Origin: Eubacterium sp. 1001713B170207_170306_E7
GTDB taxonomy: Bacteria > Bacillota > Clostridia > Eubacteriales > Eubacteriaceae
Length of the DNA: 64,000 nt
Direction: 5' to 3'
Assembly (NCBI RefSeq): GCF_015547515.1
Contig: NZ_JADMVE010000001.1
Location: 992,406-1,056,405 of the forward strand
Part shown: positions 7,890 through 16,524 of the stretch, in pieces
Numbering within the stretch: the first letter of the stretch is position 1
Layout: every line of letters starts with the position of its first letter
The notes under the pieces: generated by a model
What the model saw: only the letters and a program-made list of their open reading frames with translations
Database searches by the model: none
Told to the model about the DNA's origin: nothing
Translations under genes and position numbers: made by a program

Positions 7890-8258
7890 CTATAAGTAAC
7901 CTTTTAGCCGATCAATGGCTTCCTCTTTCGTTGCCACGAAAAAGAAATCCCTGCCGTGGTTACTTTCATAAATAAAATCTTTTAAGGGCTTACTGGTATA
8001 CTTTGAATAATCACCAAATATGGCTGCTTTGATCCGGTAATTAATGAACTTCTGAAGAATCTCGCCGGCAATTCCTGTGCTCAATCTAAAGAATTCTTCC
8101 GAAACAGCCGCCTTATCAATGGCGATTCTGTCCGCACCGGTTTCATATTGTACGGTCATAATTAAATCCAATGCAGACCCTGTATCTACAATTATTTTCG
8201 CTTCACTGGAAACAACTGCAATGTTCGCTTCGTCTGTCATAATCTTTTCAATTTTCAT
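7890..8258 (-). CDS. DUF4180 family protein
   Basis: The 122-residue soluble protein fits DUF4180: an N-terminal strand-rich half (IAVVSSEAKIIVDTGSALDLIM) and the family's conserved segment KFINYRIKAAIFGDYSKYTSKPLKDFIYESNHGRDFFFV, which resembles STAS-like folds. Its biochemical role is unknown. The start at 8258 follows AGGAGGACATTT. A near-perfect promoter lies at 8308-8336 with a short palindrome (AGCTAGCT) downstream of the -10 box, so it is probably regulated on its own. Confidence 0.85.
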   Translation of the reverse strand: MKIEKIMTDEANIAVVSSEAKIIVDTGSALDLIMTVQYETGADRIAIDKAAVSEEFFRLSTGIAGEILQKFINYRIKAAIFGDYSKYTSKPLKDFIYESNHGRDFFFVATKEEAIDRLKGYL

Positions 8259-8307
8259 AAATGTCCTCCTAAACTAAATTTGCAGTACAAATTCCAGCTA
8301 GCTAGAG

Positions 8308-8336
8308 AGTATACTATGATTTTCTGTTTTTGTCAA
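8308..8336 (-). promoter_or_regulatory. Promoter of the DUF4180 gene
   Basis: On the minus strand TTGACA (8331-8336), 17-nt spacer, TATACT (8308-8313). The palindrome AGCTAGCT (about 8297-8304) sits at the expected transcription start and could be an operator. Confidence 0.82.
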
Positions 8337-8356
8337 ATGCAGATTTCTACCAGGCC

Positions 8357-10852
8357 TCAGCCAAGACATTCGATATAGTAAAACCTCAGCCGCGATTTCA
8401 GGCAAAGCTTACTGCTCAGCTGTCTAAGCAAATTATTTCCAAAGTTGATTACGGCCTGCCTTTCGACTTCGCTGCAGCCTGTGTTTGAAAACCGGGCTTT
8501 TTGCGCTGAGAGCAGAACTTCCAAAAGCCCGGAGGCGTCGGCCTGTGGAAGCTTTTGTCTGACAGCGTCCGTATAATCCTCCGGCGAATCCAGATTATTG
8601 ATATCAGGGCATCCCGCAAACCGAAGCATTGCCAGAATCCAACGGCTTGCCTCGAGCACTGCGCTGTCAATATCCTCCTGATGTGTAAGTCTTTGCCTCC
8701 GGCTGCAGATCAGCTTTCTCCTGAGCAGGCAAACTGCGAACAGAATTCCCGCAAAGAGACCAGCCACCCCAAAAGCGGCAAGCGCTTTACGCCCAATAGC
8801 AGTATCAGCTTCAGGTATTTTAACCTCTGGTGCCTCGGCTTCCAGGACAGGCTCTGGCAGCGCGGAGGGTACAGGCCATTCCTCATGTGTGGAAGGCTGC
8901 GTAGTGGATGAGGAGGAACGATTGAAGCGGTCATTTTCTGTGCCAAGGCCCTCAGCGGTGCTGAAACTAGGTGTCATCTCAACCGGAAACCATTCCATCT
9001 GTACTGGGTTAAAAACTTCCACCCAGGCGTGTGCGCGGCTATCCGCAATGGAAATATATCCCTCGCTGTCGCGGTCTTTTTTATAGTCAGACTCTGTTAT
9101 CACATAGCCCTCTGCGTAGCGGGCCGGTATTCCCATCGCTCGCAGCAGAACAGTGGCGGTTGTCGCAAAATGAACACAATATCCCTCTCTGCTTTCATTT
9201 AGAAAATAGGACGCAAAGTCTTTGTCCTCAGGTATCTTCTCAGGACGGTTGGTATAATCGCAACGTTCGTCTAACAGACTGGCGACCCGATGACAGGTCT
9301 GGTTTAAATCAAGACCGAGGCCTGTATTGTCATCTAAAAACACAGGGTCAAGGCCATACTGAGCACACAGGGCTTCAGCAGACTGCTTTGTCTCCTCCGG
9401 CAGTGTTGTATAGGTATTATAAACATACCTTCGATAGGTCTGCTGCATTTGCCGGAAATCACTGTACGGAAGGCCGTCACTGCCCGTTCGCGCCCGATAG
9501 GTCTCTGAGGCCGCTCCTGCCTGTGACGGCGTTAAATACAGCTGTTCTAAGTCCATATCCTCTTCGCCGTCACTTCCGAATTTAATATCAGGGGGATCCT
9601 CTGCTACTGTAAAGGCACGGACCGTATACCCGTTTGCGTCATTAAAGGGACCAGCAGCACCATAAACGTCCTGAACAAAGTGGGCATTTCCAAGTTCGCT
9701 CACATCTGTAATCAATCCATTTGGCAGAAAAAGGGCACTCCTGTCAGAAGAAAGATTTTTGACGGACAGCTCGTAGGCTGTATTTCTCTGTTTCCCAAGC
9801 GAACTGGCAGACATACTCGCCATAAACAGGTGGTCCTCAGCATAATAGTTCTGAGGATTCAGCGATACCGGATACTCCATTGCCTGTTCATAATCTTCTT
9901 CTGCAGGTATCACCCAGGACTCCCCGTTATATACAGAGCCTGCGTAGCCTCTCAGATACAGCGGACTTTCATTTGTTGTTTTTACCTTAAGTACGGTCTT
10001 TCCCGTAAAGCGCAGACTGCCCAGATTATTTAAGCTGCCCATTCGCAGCCCGCCTCCCAGCGAGCCGCCAAAAACAAAATGATCCACACGGCTGCGAAGC
10101 CTGTCAATACTCTCAGGACGACTGTAATCCTGCTGTGGCAATATAAAAGAGGAAAATACCAGGGATAGCAAAACCACCGGCAGCATCATCCATACCGCCA
10201 TGCGCTGCGCCCGGGAAAGAATAATCGTATCCTTCTTCCTGCTTTTTCTTCTGATTTTTAGAAACGGGCTTATCCCGGTATTCATACAGAATACATAAAG
10301 CATCACATAGGACGCTATCAAACAACCCAACGCCGGCAATGGCGGCACAATCATAAAGATCATAGGCACCACGGCAAAGGGAAGGGTTAAAAGCAGCAGA
10401 CCCATCAGGCTGGGGCGGCGTATAACTGAATAGCCTGAAATGGCCGCCACAAAGAAAAGGACAAACAGAACCGCCTGAGTATCCAGCTGCAGTTGAACAC
10501 TCGCTTCGAGTCCAGTTTCTGGAATGTGGATAAAGGACCAGGTGGAATGCGCATCAAACTGGAGCAACAGCTGTCTGAAAAGGTTGAGAGCGCCCCACTC
10601 CAGCTCATTGACGTGGTAAAAAGTCCAAACAGCCCCTGCCGCCATTGCCGCTGTCAGGGCCATCCACCATTTCTTCGTAGAATAGATTAAAAGGAATACC
10701 AGTCCATACAGCACTAAAACCATATTGAGCACGCCCGTACGCACAGGAAGCTCAAAGCTCCACAGAAATGAATACAAAGAGCCGAACAAGGCAAGCAAGA
10801 GGATCATGCCCTGCAGATAGAGGCCAGAGATTAGTTTAAGCTGCTGCTTCAT
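8357..10852 (-). CDS. Membrane-anchored transglutaminase-like protein (TgpA/YebA type, DUF3488-DUF4129)
   Basis: The 831-residue protein begins with about six membrane helices (residues 1-230), then a large extracytoplasmic part with a transglutaminase core. The catalytic cysteine lies in EGYCVHFATTATVLLRAMG, the histidine in SRAHAWVEVF and the acidic residue in WFPVEMTPSF (E in place of the usual D, common in Firmicutes). A further helix (AALAAFGVAGLFAGILFAVC) and a cytoplasmic DUF4129-like tail follow. The ATG at 10852 is preceded by GGGAGG and lies 1 bp after the stop of the DUF58 gene, so the longer frame is rejected. It is the third gene of the MoxR-DUF58-transglutaminase trio, whose exact role (envelope protein processing or folding) is unsettled. 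Confidence 0.92.
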   Translation of the reverse strand: MKQQLKLISGLYLQGMILLLALFGSLYSFLWSFELPVRTGVLNMVLVLYGLVFLLIYSTKKWWMALTAAMAAGAVWTFYHVNELEWGALNLFRQLLLQFDAHSTWSFIHIPETGLEASVQLQLDTQAVLFVLFFVAAISGYSVIRRPSLMGLLLLTLPFAVVPMIFMIVPPLPALGCLIASYVMLYVFCMNTGISPFLKIRRKSRKKDTIILSRAQRMAVWMMLPVVLLSLVFSSFILPQQDYSRPESIDRLRSRVDHFVFGGSLGGGLRMGSLNNLGSLRFTGKTVLKVKTTNESPLYLRGYAGSVYNGESWVIPAEEDYEQAMEYPVSLNPQNYYAEDHLFMASMSASSLGKQRNTAYELSVKNLSSDRSALFLPNGLITDVSELGNAHFVQDVYGAAGPFNDANGYTVRAFTVAEDPPDIKFGSDGEEDMDLEQLYLTPSQAGAASETYRARTGSDGLPYSDFRQMQQTYRRYVYNTYTTLPEETKQSAEALCAQYGLDPVFLDDNTGLGLDLNQTCHRVASLLDERCDYTNRPEKIPEDKDFASYFLNESREGYCVHFATTATVLLRAMGIPARYAEGYVITESDYKKDRDSEGYISIADSRAHAWVEVFNPVQMEWFPVEMTPSFSTAEGLGTENDRFNRSSSSTTQPSTHEEWPVPSALPEPVLEAEAPEVKIPEADTAIGRKALAAFGVAGLFAGILFAVCLLRRKLICSRRQRLTHQEDIDSAVLEASRWILAMLRFAGCPDINNLDSPEDYTDAVRQKLPQADASGLLEVLLSAQKARFSNTGCSEVERQAVINFGNNLLRQLSSKLCLKSRLRFYYIECLG

Positions 10853-10853
10853 C

Positions 10854-12059
10854 TTATTCGCGCCTCCCTTCTTTTTCACCGATATTGTCCTCCAGTGTGA
10901 AAACCGCACAGCCGGAAGCGCGCAAAGCTTTGACGAGCTCTGGATTGGGCCCAGCCATCAGCGCTGTGATTGACCGGTACTGTTTTTTTTGCAGAATGGC
11001 CGACAGGCAGTCTGCCGCCATCCTATCGCGTGCCGGATCACCTATGGTACCGTCCATAACAGCAATCAGGTATCCTCCCGCATGCTCCGGAGCAGCGCTG
11101 TCAAACAGTCTGATCACCTCGTGCTGCTCTGTTGCCTGTGCTTCCAGCAAACAGTATAAAACTGGCACAAAGGCCTCAGTCTCTGTAACAGTCTCTGTTA
11201 TCAAAAGCTCTTTTTCTAACCATGTAACTGTAAAAGGAATCTGCTGTTCAAGACAGGACGCCGAAACCGTCGCAAAAGCATCCAATATCCGGTCAATGGC
11301 TTCAATCGTTGTCTTTTTTCCAAAATCAATCAGAAAATTTATATAATAATCCTCTGACAGGCTAAAATCTTTTACAATGAGCGTATCAAGACGCTGGCTG
11401 AGCTTCCAGTGGATTTTTTGAACCCTGTCTCCTGCCCGATAATCCCTCAGCTGAAAAATATCTCCCGGGTCGTACCCGGCTTTCCAGAGAGCGTGGGTAT
11501 TCTGGTCAGAATCTGTATATCCGGCAGGAACCTTTAAATAATCAGATTCACAGATATTCGGCATAATATAAACTGATGCCCCAACCCCGGAAAGTGATTT
11601 CGGCCGAACCGGGAGCGCAAACAGCCGCAACGGGTCATAAACTTTTGCTTTCTCTACGAAAAGCCTGATTTTACCACAATACTGAAAGCTAAGCTTTGAA
11701 TGCAGCACGGCGGTCTCAAGCGGCGCGATGCTTTTCGTCAACTCAAGAACGCCAGATCCAGAAGTACTGCCCAGCACATTTTCGTAAAATAAGATCAGGC
11801 ACACATAAGCACATGGAAAATAAGAGGTGTTGCGGATCGTTAAAGCATAAGGAATATCCTCATGCTTTGCAGCGTCTGCCGACTCAAATGTTAAATCAAA
11901 CTCCAGATCAAAATAGGCGGGCAGAACCGAAAGTAAAGAAAAAAACGGCAAAACAAGCATAACGATAAACAAAAGGTGTGAAATATACCCTGGATAGTAC
12001 ACAAGGAAGACCAGGGCAGCCATCAGAAAAAGGAAATAGGAAAAGCGCTGTTTTTTCAT
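10854..12059 (-). CDS. DUF58 family protein
   Basis: The 401-residue protein has two N-terminal membrane helices (residues 8-48) and the DUF58 core with its signature DPGDIFQLRDYRAGDRVQKI (about 220-240) followed by HWKLSQRLDTLIVKDF. The C-terminal half looks like a von Willebrand A-like fold (NFLIDFG, a MIDAS-like strand). It is the usual partner of a MoxR ATPase, which is encoded 4 bp upstream, and of the transglutaminase protein downstream. The trio is co-transcribed from the promoter at 13046-13076. Confidence 0.93.
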   Translation of the reverse strand: MKKQRFSYFLFLMAALVFLVYYPGYISHLLFIVMLVLPFFSLLSVLPAYFDLEFDLTFESADAAKHEDIPYALTIRNTSYFPCAYVCLILFYENVLGSTSGSGVLELTKSIAPLETAVLHSKLSFQYCGKIRLFVEKAKVYDPLRLFALPVRPKSLSGVGASVYIMPNICESDYLKVPAGYTDSDQNTHALWKAGYDPGDIFQLRDYRAGDRVQKIHWKLSQRLDTLIVKDFSLSEDYYINFLIDFGKKTTIEAIDRILDAFATVSASCLEQQIPFTVTWLEKELLITETVTETEAFVPVLYCLLEAQATEQHEVIRLFDSAAPEHAGGYLIAVMDGTIGDPARDRMAADCLSAILQKKQYRSITALMAGPNPELVKALRASGCAVFTLEDNIGEKEGRRE

Positions 12060-12063
12060 TATC

Positions 12064-12993
12064 CTATACCATTGAGGGAGCCGCTACCTCCTCCAAAGCC
12101 TTTTGGAGAAGCTGCATTTTCCCGATACTCGCTGCCCGTGCCTGAGCGTCAAGCAAAAGGCGGTGGCGGCAAACTACTGAAAAAACAGTCTGAACATCCT
12201 TTGGTGTCACGAAATCTCGCTGGTGCAAAAAAGCGCATGCCTTAGCCATGCTTAACAGCGCAATGGTCCCCCTCGGGCTGACACCAAGACGGATAAGGGG
12301 CTGTGAGCGGGTCCAGATCACCAAATCTGTAATATAGTCATACAAGGGCTCCGAGACAAAAACCGCATCAACCGACTGCTGCATAATCAATAAATCCTCA
12401 TGTGAAAGGACATTTTTTACCTGTTCCAACGGCACAGCCGCCTGTCTGCGGCGCAGCATGTCTATCTCACTCTTCTTATCCGGATACCCCAGTGAAAGCT
12501 GAACCATAAAACGATCCAGCTGGGATTCGGGTAAGGGTTGTGTTCCGGCAGAACCGATGGGGTTTTGAGTGGCAATGACAATATATGGCTGCGGTACACT
12601 GTGCGCCACGCCATCCACTGTCATCCTCCCCTCCTCCATAACCTCCAGAAGAGCTGATTGAGTCTTGCTGGAAGTACGATTAATTTCATCCGCCAGAAAC
12701 AGATTGCACATGGCCGCGCCAGGAATATAGACAAATCGTTCGTCTTTTTTGTGAAACATTGTGTAGCCTGTCACATCAGAAGGCATTACATCCGGCGTAA
12801 ACTGCATACGCTTATAGGAAAGATCCATTGCCCTGGAGAAGGCCAGAGCCATGGTGGTCTTTCCCACACCAGGAATATCCTCAAGAAGGATATGTCCCCT
12901 TGCCAAAATTGCCATCAGAACTTTTCTGACTACAGGTTCTTTTCCCACCACTACTTTGTTGATCTCAAACAAAATTTGCTCAATCCTGTTCAT
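12064..12993 (-). CDS. MoxR family AAA+ ATPase
   Basis: The 309-residue ATPase has Walker A GVGKTTMAL (residues 41-50), Walker B NLFLADEINRTSSKTQSAL (about 102-120), sensor 1 VIATQNPIG and the arginine-rich C-terminal lid (LGVSPRGTIALL). MoxR proteins act as cytoplasmic chaperone-like ATPases for assembly or metal insertion in partner complexes. The start follows GAGGTTTACCAATG. It leads the MoxR-DUF58-transglutaminase operon, and the 4-bp spacing to the DUF58 gene supports joint function. Confidence 0.96.
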   Translation of the reverse strand: MNRIEQILFEINKVVVGKEPVVRKVLMAILARGHILLEDIPGVGKTTMALAFSRAMDLSYKRMQFTPDVMPSDVTGYTMFHKKDERFVYIPGAAMCNLFLADEINRTSSKTQSALLEVMEEGRMTVDGVAHSVPQPYIVIATQNPIGSAGTQPLPESQLDRFMVQLSLGYPDKKSEIDMLRRRQAAVPLEQVKNVLSHEDLLIMQQSVDAVFVSEPLYDYITDLVIWTRSQPLIRLGVSPRGTIALLSMAKACAFLHQRDFVTPKDVQTVFSVVCRHRLLLDAQARAASIGKMQLLQKALEEVAAPSMV

Positions 12994-13045
12994 TGGTAAA
13001 CCTCATTTCATGCTTTAAATACAAAACGACAGAAAACTTTTTGTC

Positions 13046-13076
13046 ATTATATCACTGGGAGTGCACTTCAAGTCAA
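13046..13076 (-). promoter_or_regulatory. Promoter of the MoxR operon (extended -10)
   Basis: On the minus strand TTGACT (13071-13076), a 19-nt spacer and TGATATAAT (-10 at 13046-13051). The TGn extension can offset the long spacer. Confidence 0.65.
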
Positions 13077-13100
13077 GAGAAGATCATTGCAATGGTATTT

Positions 13101-15029
13101 TTAACGGATTTTGTCTAAGAGCATATTGTACTGAAGGTTTTCAGCATTGATTCCCAGCGCTTTAATGCCTCCCTGCACGCCAGTATTCTTTTTGATCATT
13201 GACTCAATATAATCGGAATGCTGAGGCTCTGTCCGGAAAATTTCTTCTGCGTGATGGTCTTTATCTATTCGGAAGCAGGACATGGTACGGGTGGTGTGAT
13301 GATCCTCCCCCCGAACAGTGACTCGTCCTCCGGGACCGTCATAATAAACGTTTCCGCTTTCCAGCGCCGAGATAACCGCTTCAGTCTCTGTTGTCCCGGC
13401 CATCTCGACAGCCCGCTTATATAAATACATGGCCGTATAGGCTGTTTCTGTATCCATATTCATATACGGGACATTCCGGTGATTGTACAGAGTCCGGAAT
13501 TTTTTTACATACTGCTGTGCCTTGGGGGTCTTAAGCTCTTCGATAAACGAAGCCATTACATACATATTTTTGAGCACCGGGGCTTTCAGCTCCACATTCA
13601 ACGGATACTCCGCAGCGACCTGTGTAGTTGCATTGGGGATATGGTTTAAACCGCGCTCATGCCACTGAAGATAGAAACGGTCCTGGTTTGGGTAAACACA
13701 CATGGAAAACAGTACATCGGTCTGCACCTGGAGGATACGGTCAATAACGGACGTAAAATCCATCATTTTTTCATCCAGATATTCAATTCCCACCACTTCA
13801 CCGCCTAATTTGGGGACAAGGTATTTTACCCACTCGGCAGATAAAATGCCATAGTTGTAGTCTGCGGCTACAATATAACACTTGGGCCCGTGCTTTTTAA
13901 AAAGATAAGCCAGCATTTTTTCCATCTGCTGCTCTGGCATCGCAGACAGACAAAAAACATAATGACCTGACACTCCGCCCTCAGTCTGCTGCGTATTAAG
14001 GTACAGGGTTTTTGTCTTCTGAGCGCAGCGCTGCATAACATCTCTTGAGGGCGACAGCGTTGAGCCCATCAATACATCCACATGCTCCTGCTGCGTAAGC
14101 TCAAGCGCTGCCCTGGTGGTCCGGTCAGACTGTGAGCGGTCGTCTCGGATCAGCAGCTCAATCTGTTTTCCATCAACGCCTCCCGCCTCATTTATTTCCT
14201 TCACTGCCAGCTGGTAGGCGGCCTGCTTGCTCCGCTCTTCTTTTGAAGCAATACCCGTCAGATCTCCGATAATGCCAATTTTAATGACGGGACGGTCCTG
14301 TCGGATTTTCACATCGAGATAGGTCATTTCTTCCGGAAAGCAAATGGTAACCTCACAGCCTTTTCCCGACTGACCCATAATCGAGGCTTTACCGTCAAAA
14401 CGCTCCGCGATACGCCGCACAGTGGCCAGACCGATGCCATTTCCCTCATATGCCTCATGGCTCCCAAGCCGTTCAAACGCCTCAAATATCCGGCTTGCAT
14501 AGTTCATATCAAAGCCAATGCCGTTATCGCGAAAATGAAATGCCACACAGCCATCATGGTACGTGGCAAAAACCTTGATCCGCGCCCTTGACTTGTTTCG
14601 GGTAAACTTAATACTGTTTGAAAGAATATTGGTAACCATCAGCTTGATCAGAAACATATCACCTGTAATCTCCGGCAAATCTGCCATGTTTAAAGTGACC
14701 CTGCGATCCGGCGCGGCCCGCATCAGTTCCTCAAAGCACTGGCGGATAAGCAGCTGTGTATTGATGCGTATCCGGTCGATATCTTTAAGATCAGCTTTAG
14801 AGTATTCCATCAGCCGACTCACCATATCGGTCATTCCCTCACAGGTTTTCTGGATGGAATGAAGGTCCTCAATGGATTGAGGCGCCAGCCTTTCCTTATT
14901 ATCCTCCTCAATAAACTCCGCATACAGGCTGATTTCGCGGGCTGGTGTTTTTAATTCATGGGCTACGGTATAAATAAACGAATTCAGCTGTTCAGCCGCT
15001 TTTTCATCCATTTGTTTTTTATCTTCCAT
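13101..15029 (-). CDS. Soluble histidine kinase fused to a type I solute-binding domain
   Basis: The 642-residue protein has two parts. Residues 1-235 are a histidine kinase: HisKA with AHELKTP (H24), N box NILSNSIKFTRN, G1 DNGIGFD and G2 GNGIGLATV. Residues 245-610 are a type I periplasmic-binding-protein fold of the amide/urea/branched-chain amino acid class (KIGIIGDLTGIAS, INEAGGVDGKQIELLIRDD, MGSTLSPSRDV, VAADYNYG). No signal peptide or membrane helix is seen, so the binding domain should be cytoplasmic, as in AmiC-type sensors. It probably reads an internal small molecule and phosphorylates a separate regulator. It is monocistronic (a terminator precedes it at 15085-15110). The YesN-type regulator at 18135-19205 is a possible partner. 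The order kinase-then-binding domain is unusual. Confidence 0.88.
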   Translation of the reverse strand: MEDKKQMDEKAAEQLNSFIYTVAHELKTPAREISLYAEFIEEDNKERLAPQSIEDLHSIQKTCEGMTDMVSRLMEYSKADLKDIDRIRINTQLLIRQCFEELMRAAPDRRVTLNMADLPEITGDMFLIKLMVTNILSNSIKFTRNKSRARIKVFATYHDGCVAFHFRDNGIGFDMNYASRIFEAFERLGSHEAYEGNGIGLATVRRIAERFDGKASIMGQSGKGCEVTICFPEEMTYLDVKIRQDRPVIKIGIIGDLTGIASKEERSKQAAYQLAVKEINEAGGVDGKQIELLIRDDRSQSDRTTRAALELTQQEHVDVLMGSTLSPSRDVMQRCAQKTKTLYLNTQQTEGGVSGHYVFCLSAMPEQQMEKMLAYLFKKHGPKCYIVAADYNYGILSAEWVKYLVPKLGGEVVGIEYLDEKMMDFTSVIDRILQVQTDVLFSMCVYPNQDRFYLQWHERGLNHIPNATTQVAAEYPLNVELKAPVLKNMYVMASFIEELKTPKAQQYVKKFRTLYNHRNVPYMNMDTETAYTAMYLYKRAVEMAGTTETEAVISALESGNVYYDGPGGRVTVRGEDHHTTRTMSCFRIDKDHHAEEIFRTEPQHSDYIESMIKKNTGVQGGIKALGINAENLQYNMLLDKIR

Positions 15030-15084
15030 GGTTTATATCTCCATATACTTTGTCAATCACATGATTAAACCCTTAGAATAAAAT

Positions 15085-15110
15085 AAAAAAATGCCGGCTT
15101 AACGCCGGCA
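15085..15110 (-). terminator. Rho-independent terminator after the glycerate kinase gene
   Basis: Stem TGCCGGC (15092-15098) with GCCGGCA (15104-15110), loop TTAAC, followed on the minus strand by a T-rich run. Confidence 0.8.
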
Positions 15111-15208
15111 CCGTTTCTTCAGGCTGTTAAGTCCTGACTATACTTTATCACGCTTCATGTTTACAGGCAACCACTTACTGTTTTTAAACAAAGATTTTAC
15201 AGGCCACC

Positions 15209-16444
15209 TTAACGTTTTACCAAAACCATCGCGACATCATTGACATTGGTACCGGTGGCTCCGGTCATGACCAGACCGCCGCAGGCCTTAAGGGCGCGGT
15301 AAGCGTCGTTTTCCTGAAGGATGTCAAAAATCGAGATTCCCAGCGCCGTTAACGCCGGCTTTGTGTGCTCATCCACAAAGCCCCCTGCCGCGTCTGTCGG
15401 GCCATCTGTGCCATCTGAGCCGACACTGAAAACAGCCGTATCACGACAAACGAAAATTTTATCCGCTGCCGACAGTGCTATTTCCTGGTTGCGCCCGCCT
15501 CTGCCCTTACCGGTCAGACGGACCACTGTCTCTCCACCGGCAATCCAGGCGCGGCTTTCAGCCGTGTCCTGATGTGTGAGGGCAATGTCCCCCAGCATTG
15601 TCCCTGCCTCCCGCGCGACACAATCAAGATGATCGGTTAAGAGCTCGGTTCTATATCCGCGTTCCTCCGCAGCAATTTTTGCCGCAGAACAGAGCTCACG
15701 CACGCTTCCGGTTATCACTGTCTCAACATTGTCAAGACATTTTGGTGTCTCCTGTTCCAGAGCATCCCATACAGCGGGAGAAAGCTTGAGGCTGTACTTC
15801 CGGGCCACGCGCTTTGCATCTGCCGCTGTCGAGGAGTCGGGATAAGCCGGGCCGCTGGCAATCATATCAAGAGGGTCGCCCACAATATCGCTCAGCACAA
15901 TACAGTATATCTGCGCCGGCATACAGGCCAGCGCAAACCGCCCGCCCTTTACCCGGCTCACACGCTTGCGGAGTGTGTTCATCTCGACAATGTCTGCGCC
16001 GCTGGCCAGCAGCTGTTCAGTAAGATCAGCCAGTTCTTCTCCAGGGATCACCGGGTCCTCGAATAAAGCTGAGCCACCCCCCGAGAGTAAAAACAAAACC
16101 GTATCCTCCTGTGTCATGCCCTGTACCAGCTCCAGCGCCGCCTGCGTTCCCCTAAATGAATTTTCATCCGGAACGGGATGTCCTGCTTCAATACAGGTAT
16201 AGGCTGCGACGGGGCCCTTATCATAGCCATATTTTGTGACGACCACTCCTGACTCAATGCGTTTTCCCAACACCTTGTCTGCCGCCTGTGCCATCTGCCA
16301 TGCCGCCTTGCCTGCTGCTACCAGCCGAACCCGGCCATTTCCAAAATCCTTGTTTTCAAGTGCCCTTTTGACCGCTTCGTCTGGCAAAACGGCGCTAATT
16401 GATTTTTTTATGATATAATCTGCGTCTTCTCTGATACTTGACAT
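15209..16444 (-). CDS. Glycerate 2-kinase (GckA/TtuD, MOFRL family)
   Basis: The 411-residue protein has the two-part glycerate kinase type II layout: an N-terminal Rossmann-like domain with LVAAGKAAWQMAQ and LLSGGGSALFEDP, TLRKRVSRVKGG, and a C-terminal MOFRL domain with AGGETVVRLTGKGRGGRNQE and SVGSDGTDGPTDAAGG. It phosphorylates D-glycerate to 2-phosphoglycerate, feeding lower glycolysis. ATG 16444 with GAGG 8 nt upstream is preferred over ATG 16474. It is downstream of the C69 hydrolase (80-bp gap) and probably co-transcribed. The trigger for glycerate use is unclear; serine or hydroxypyruvate breakdown is possible. Confidence 0.93.
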   Translation of the reverse strand: MSSIREDADYIIKKSISAVLPDEAVKRALENKDFGNGRVRLVAAGKAAWQMAQAADKVLGKRIESGVVVTKYGYDKGPVAAYTCIEAGHPVPDENSFRGTQAALELVQGMTQEDTVLFLLSGGGSALFEDPVIPGEELADLTEQLLASGADIVEMNTLRKRVSRVKGGRFALACMPAQIYCIVLSDIVGDPLDMIASGPAYPDSSTAADAKRVARKYSLKLSPAVWDALEQETPKCLDNVETVITGSVRELCSAAKIAAEERGYRTELLTDHLDCVAREAGTMLGDIALTHQDTAESRAWIAGGETVVRLTGKGRGGRNQEIALSAADKIFVCRDTAVFSVGSDGTDGPTDAAGGFVDEHTKPALTALGISIFDILQENDAYRALKACGGLVMTGATGTNVNDVAMVLVKR

Positions 16445-16524
16445 TTTCTTAACCTCTATTTTTATTTTGGACATTTCCGGATTGCCACGACTGTCTTACT
16501 GTTTTATAAAGCTAAAGGCCTCGC

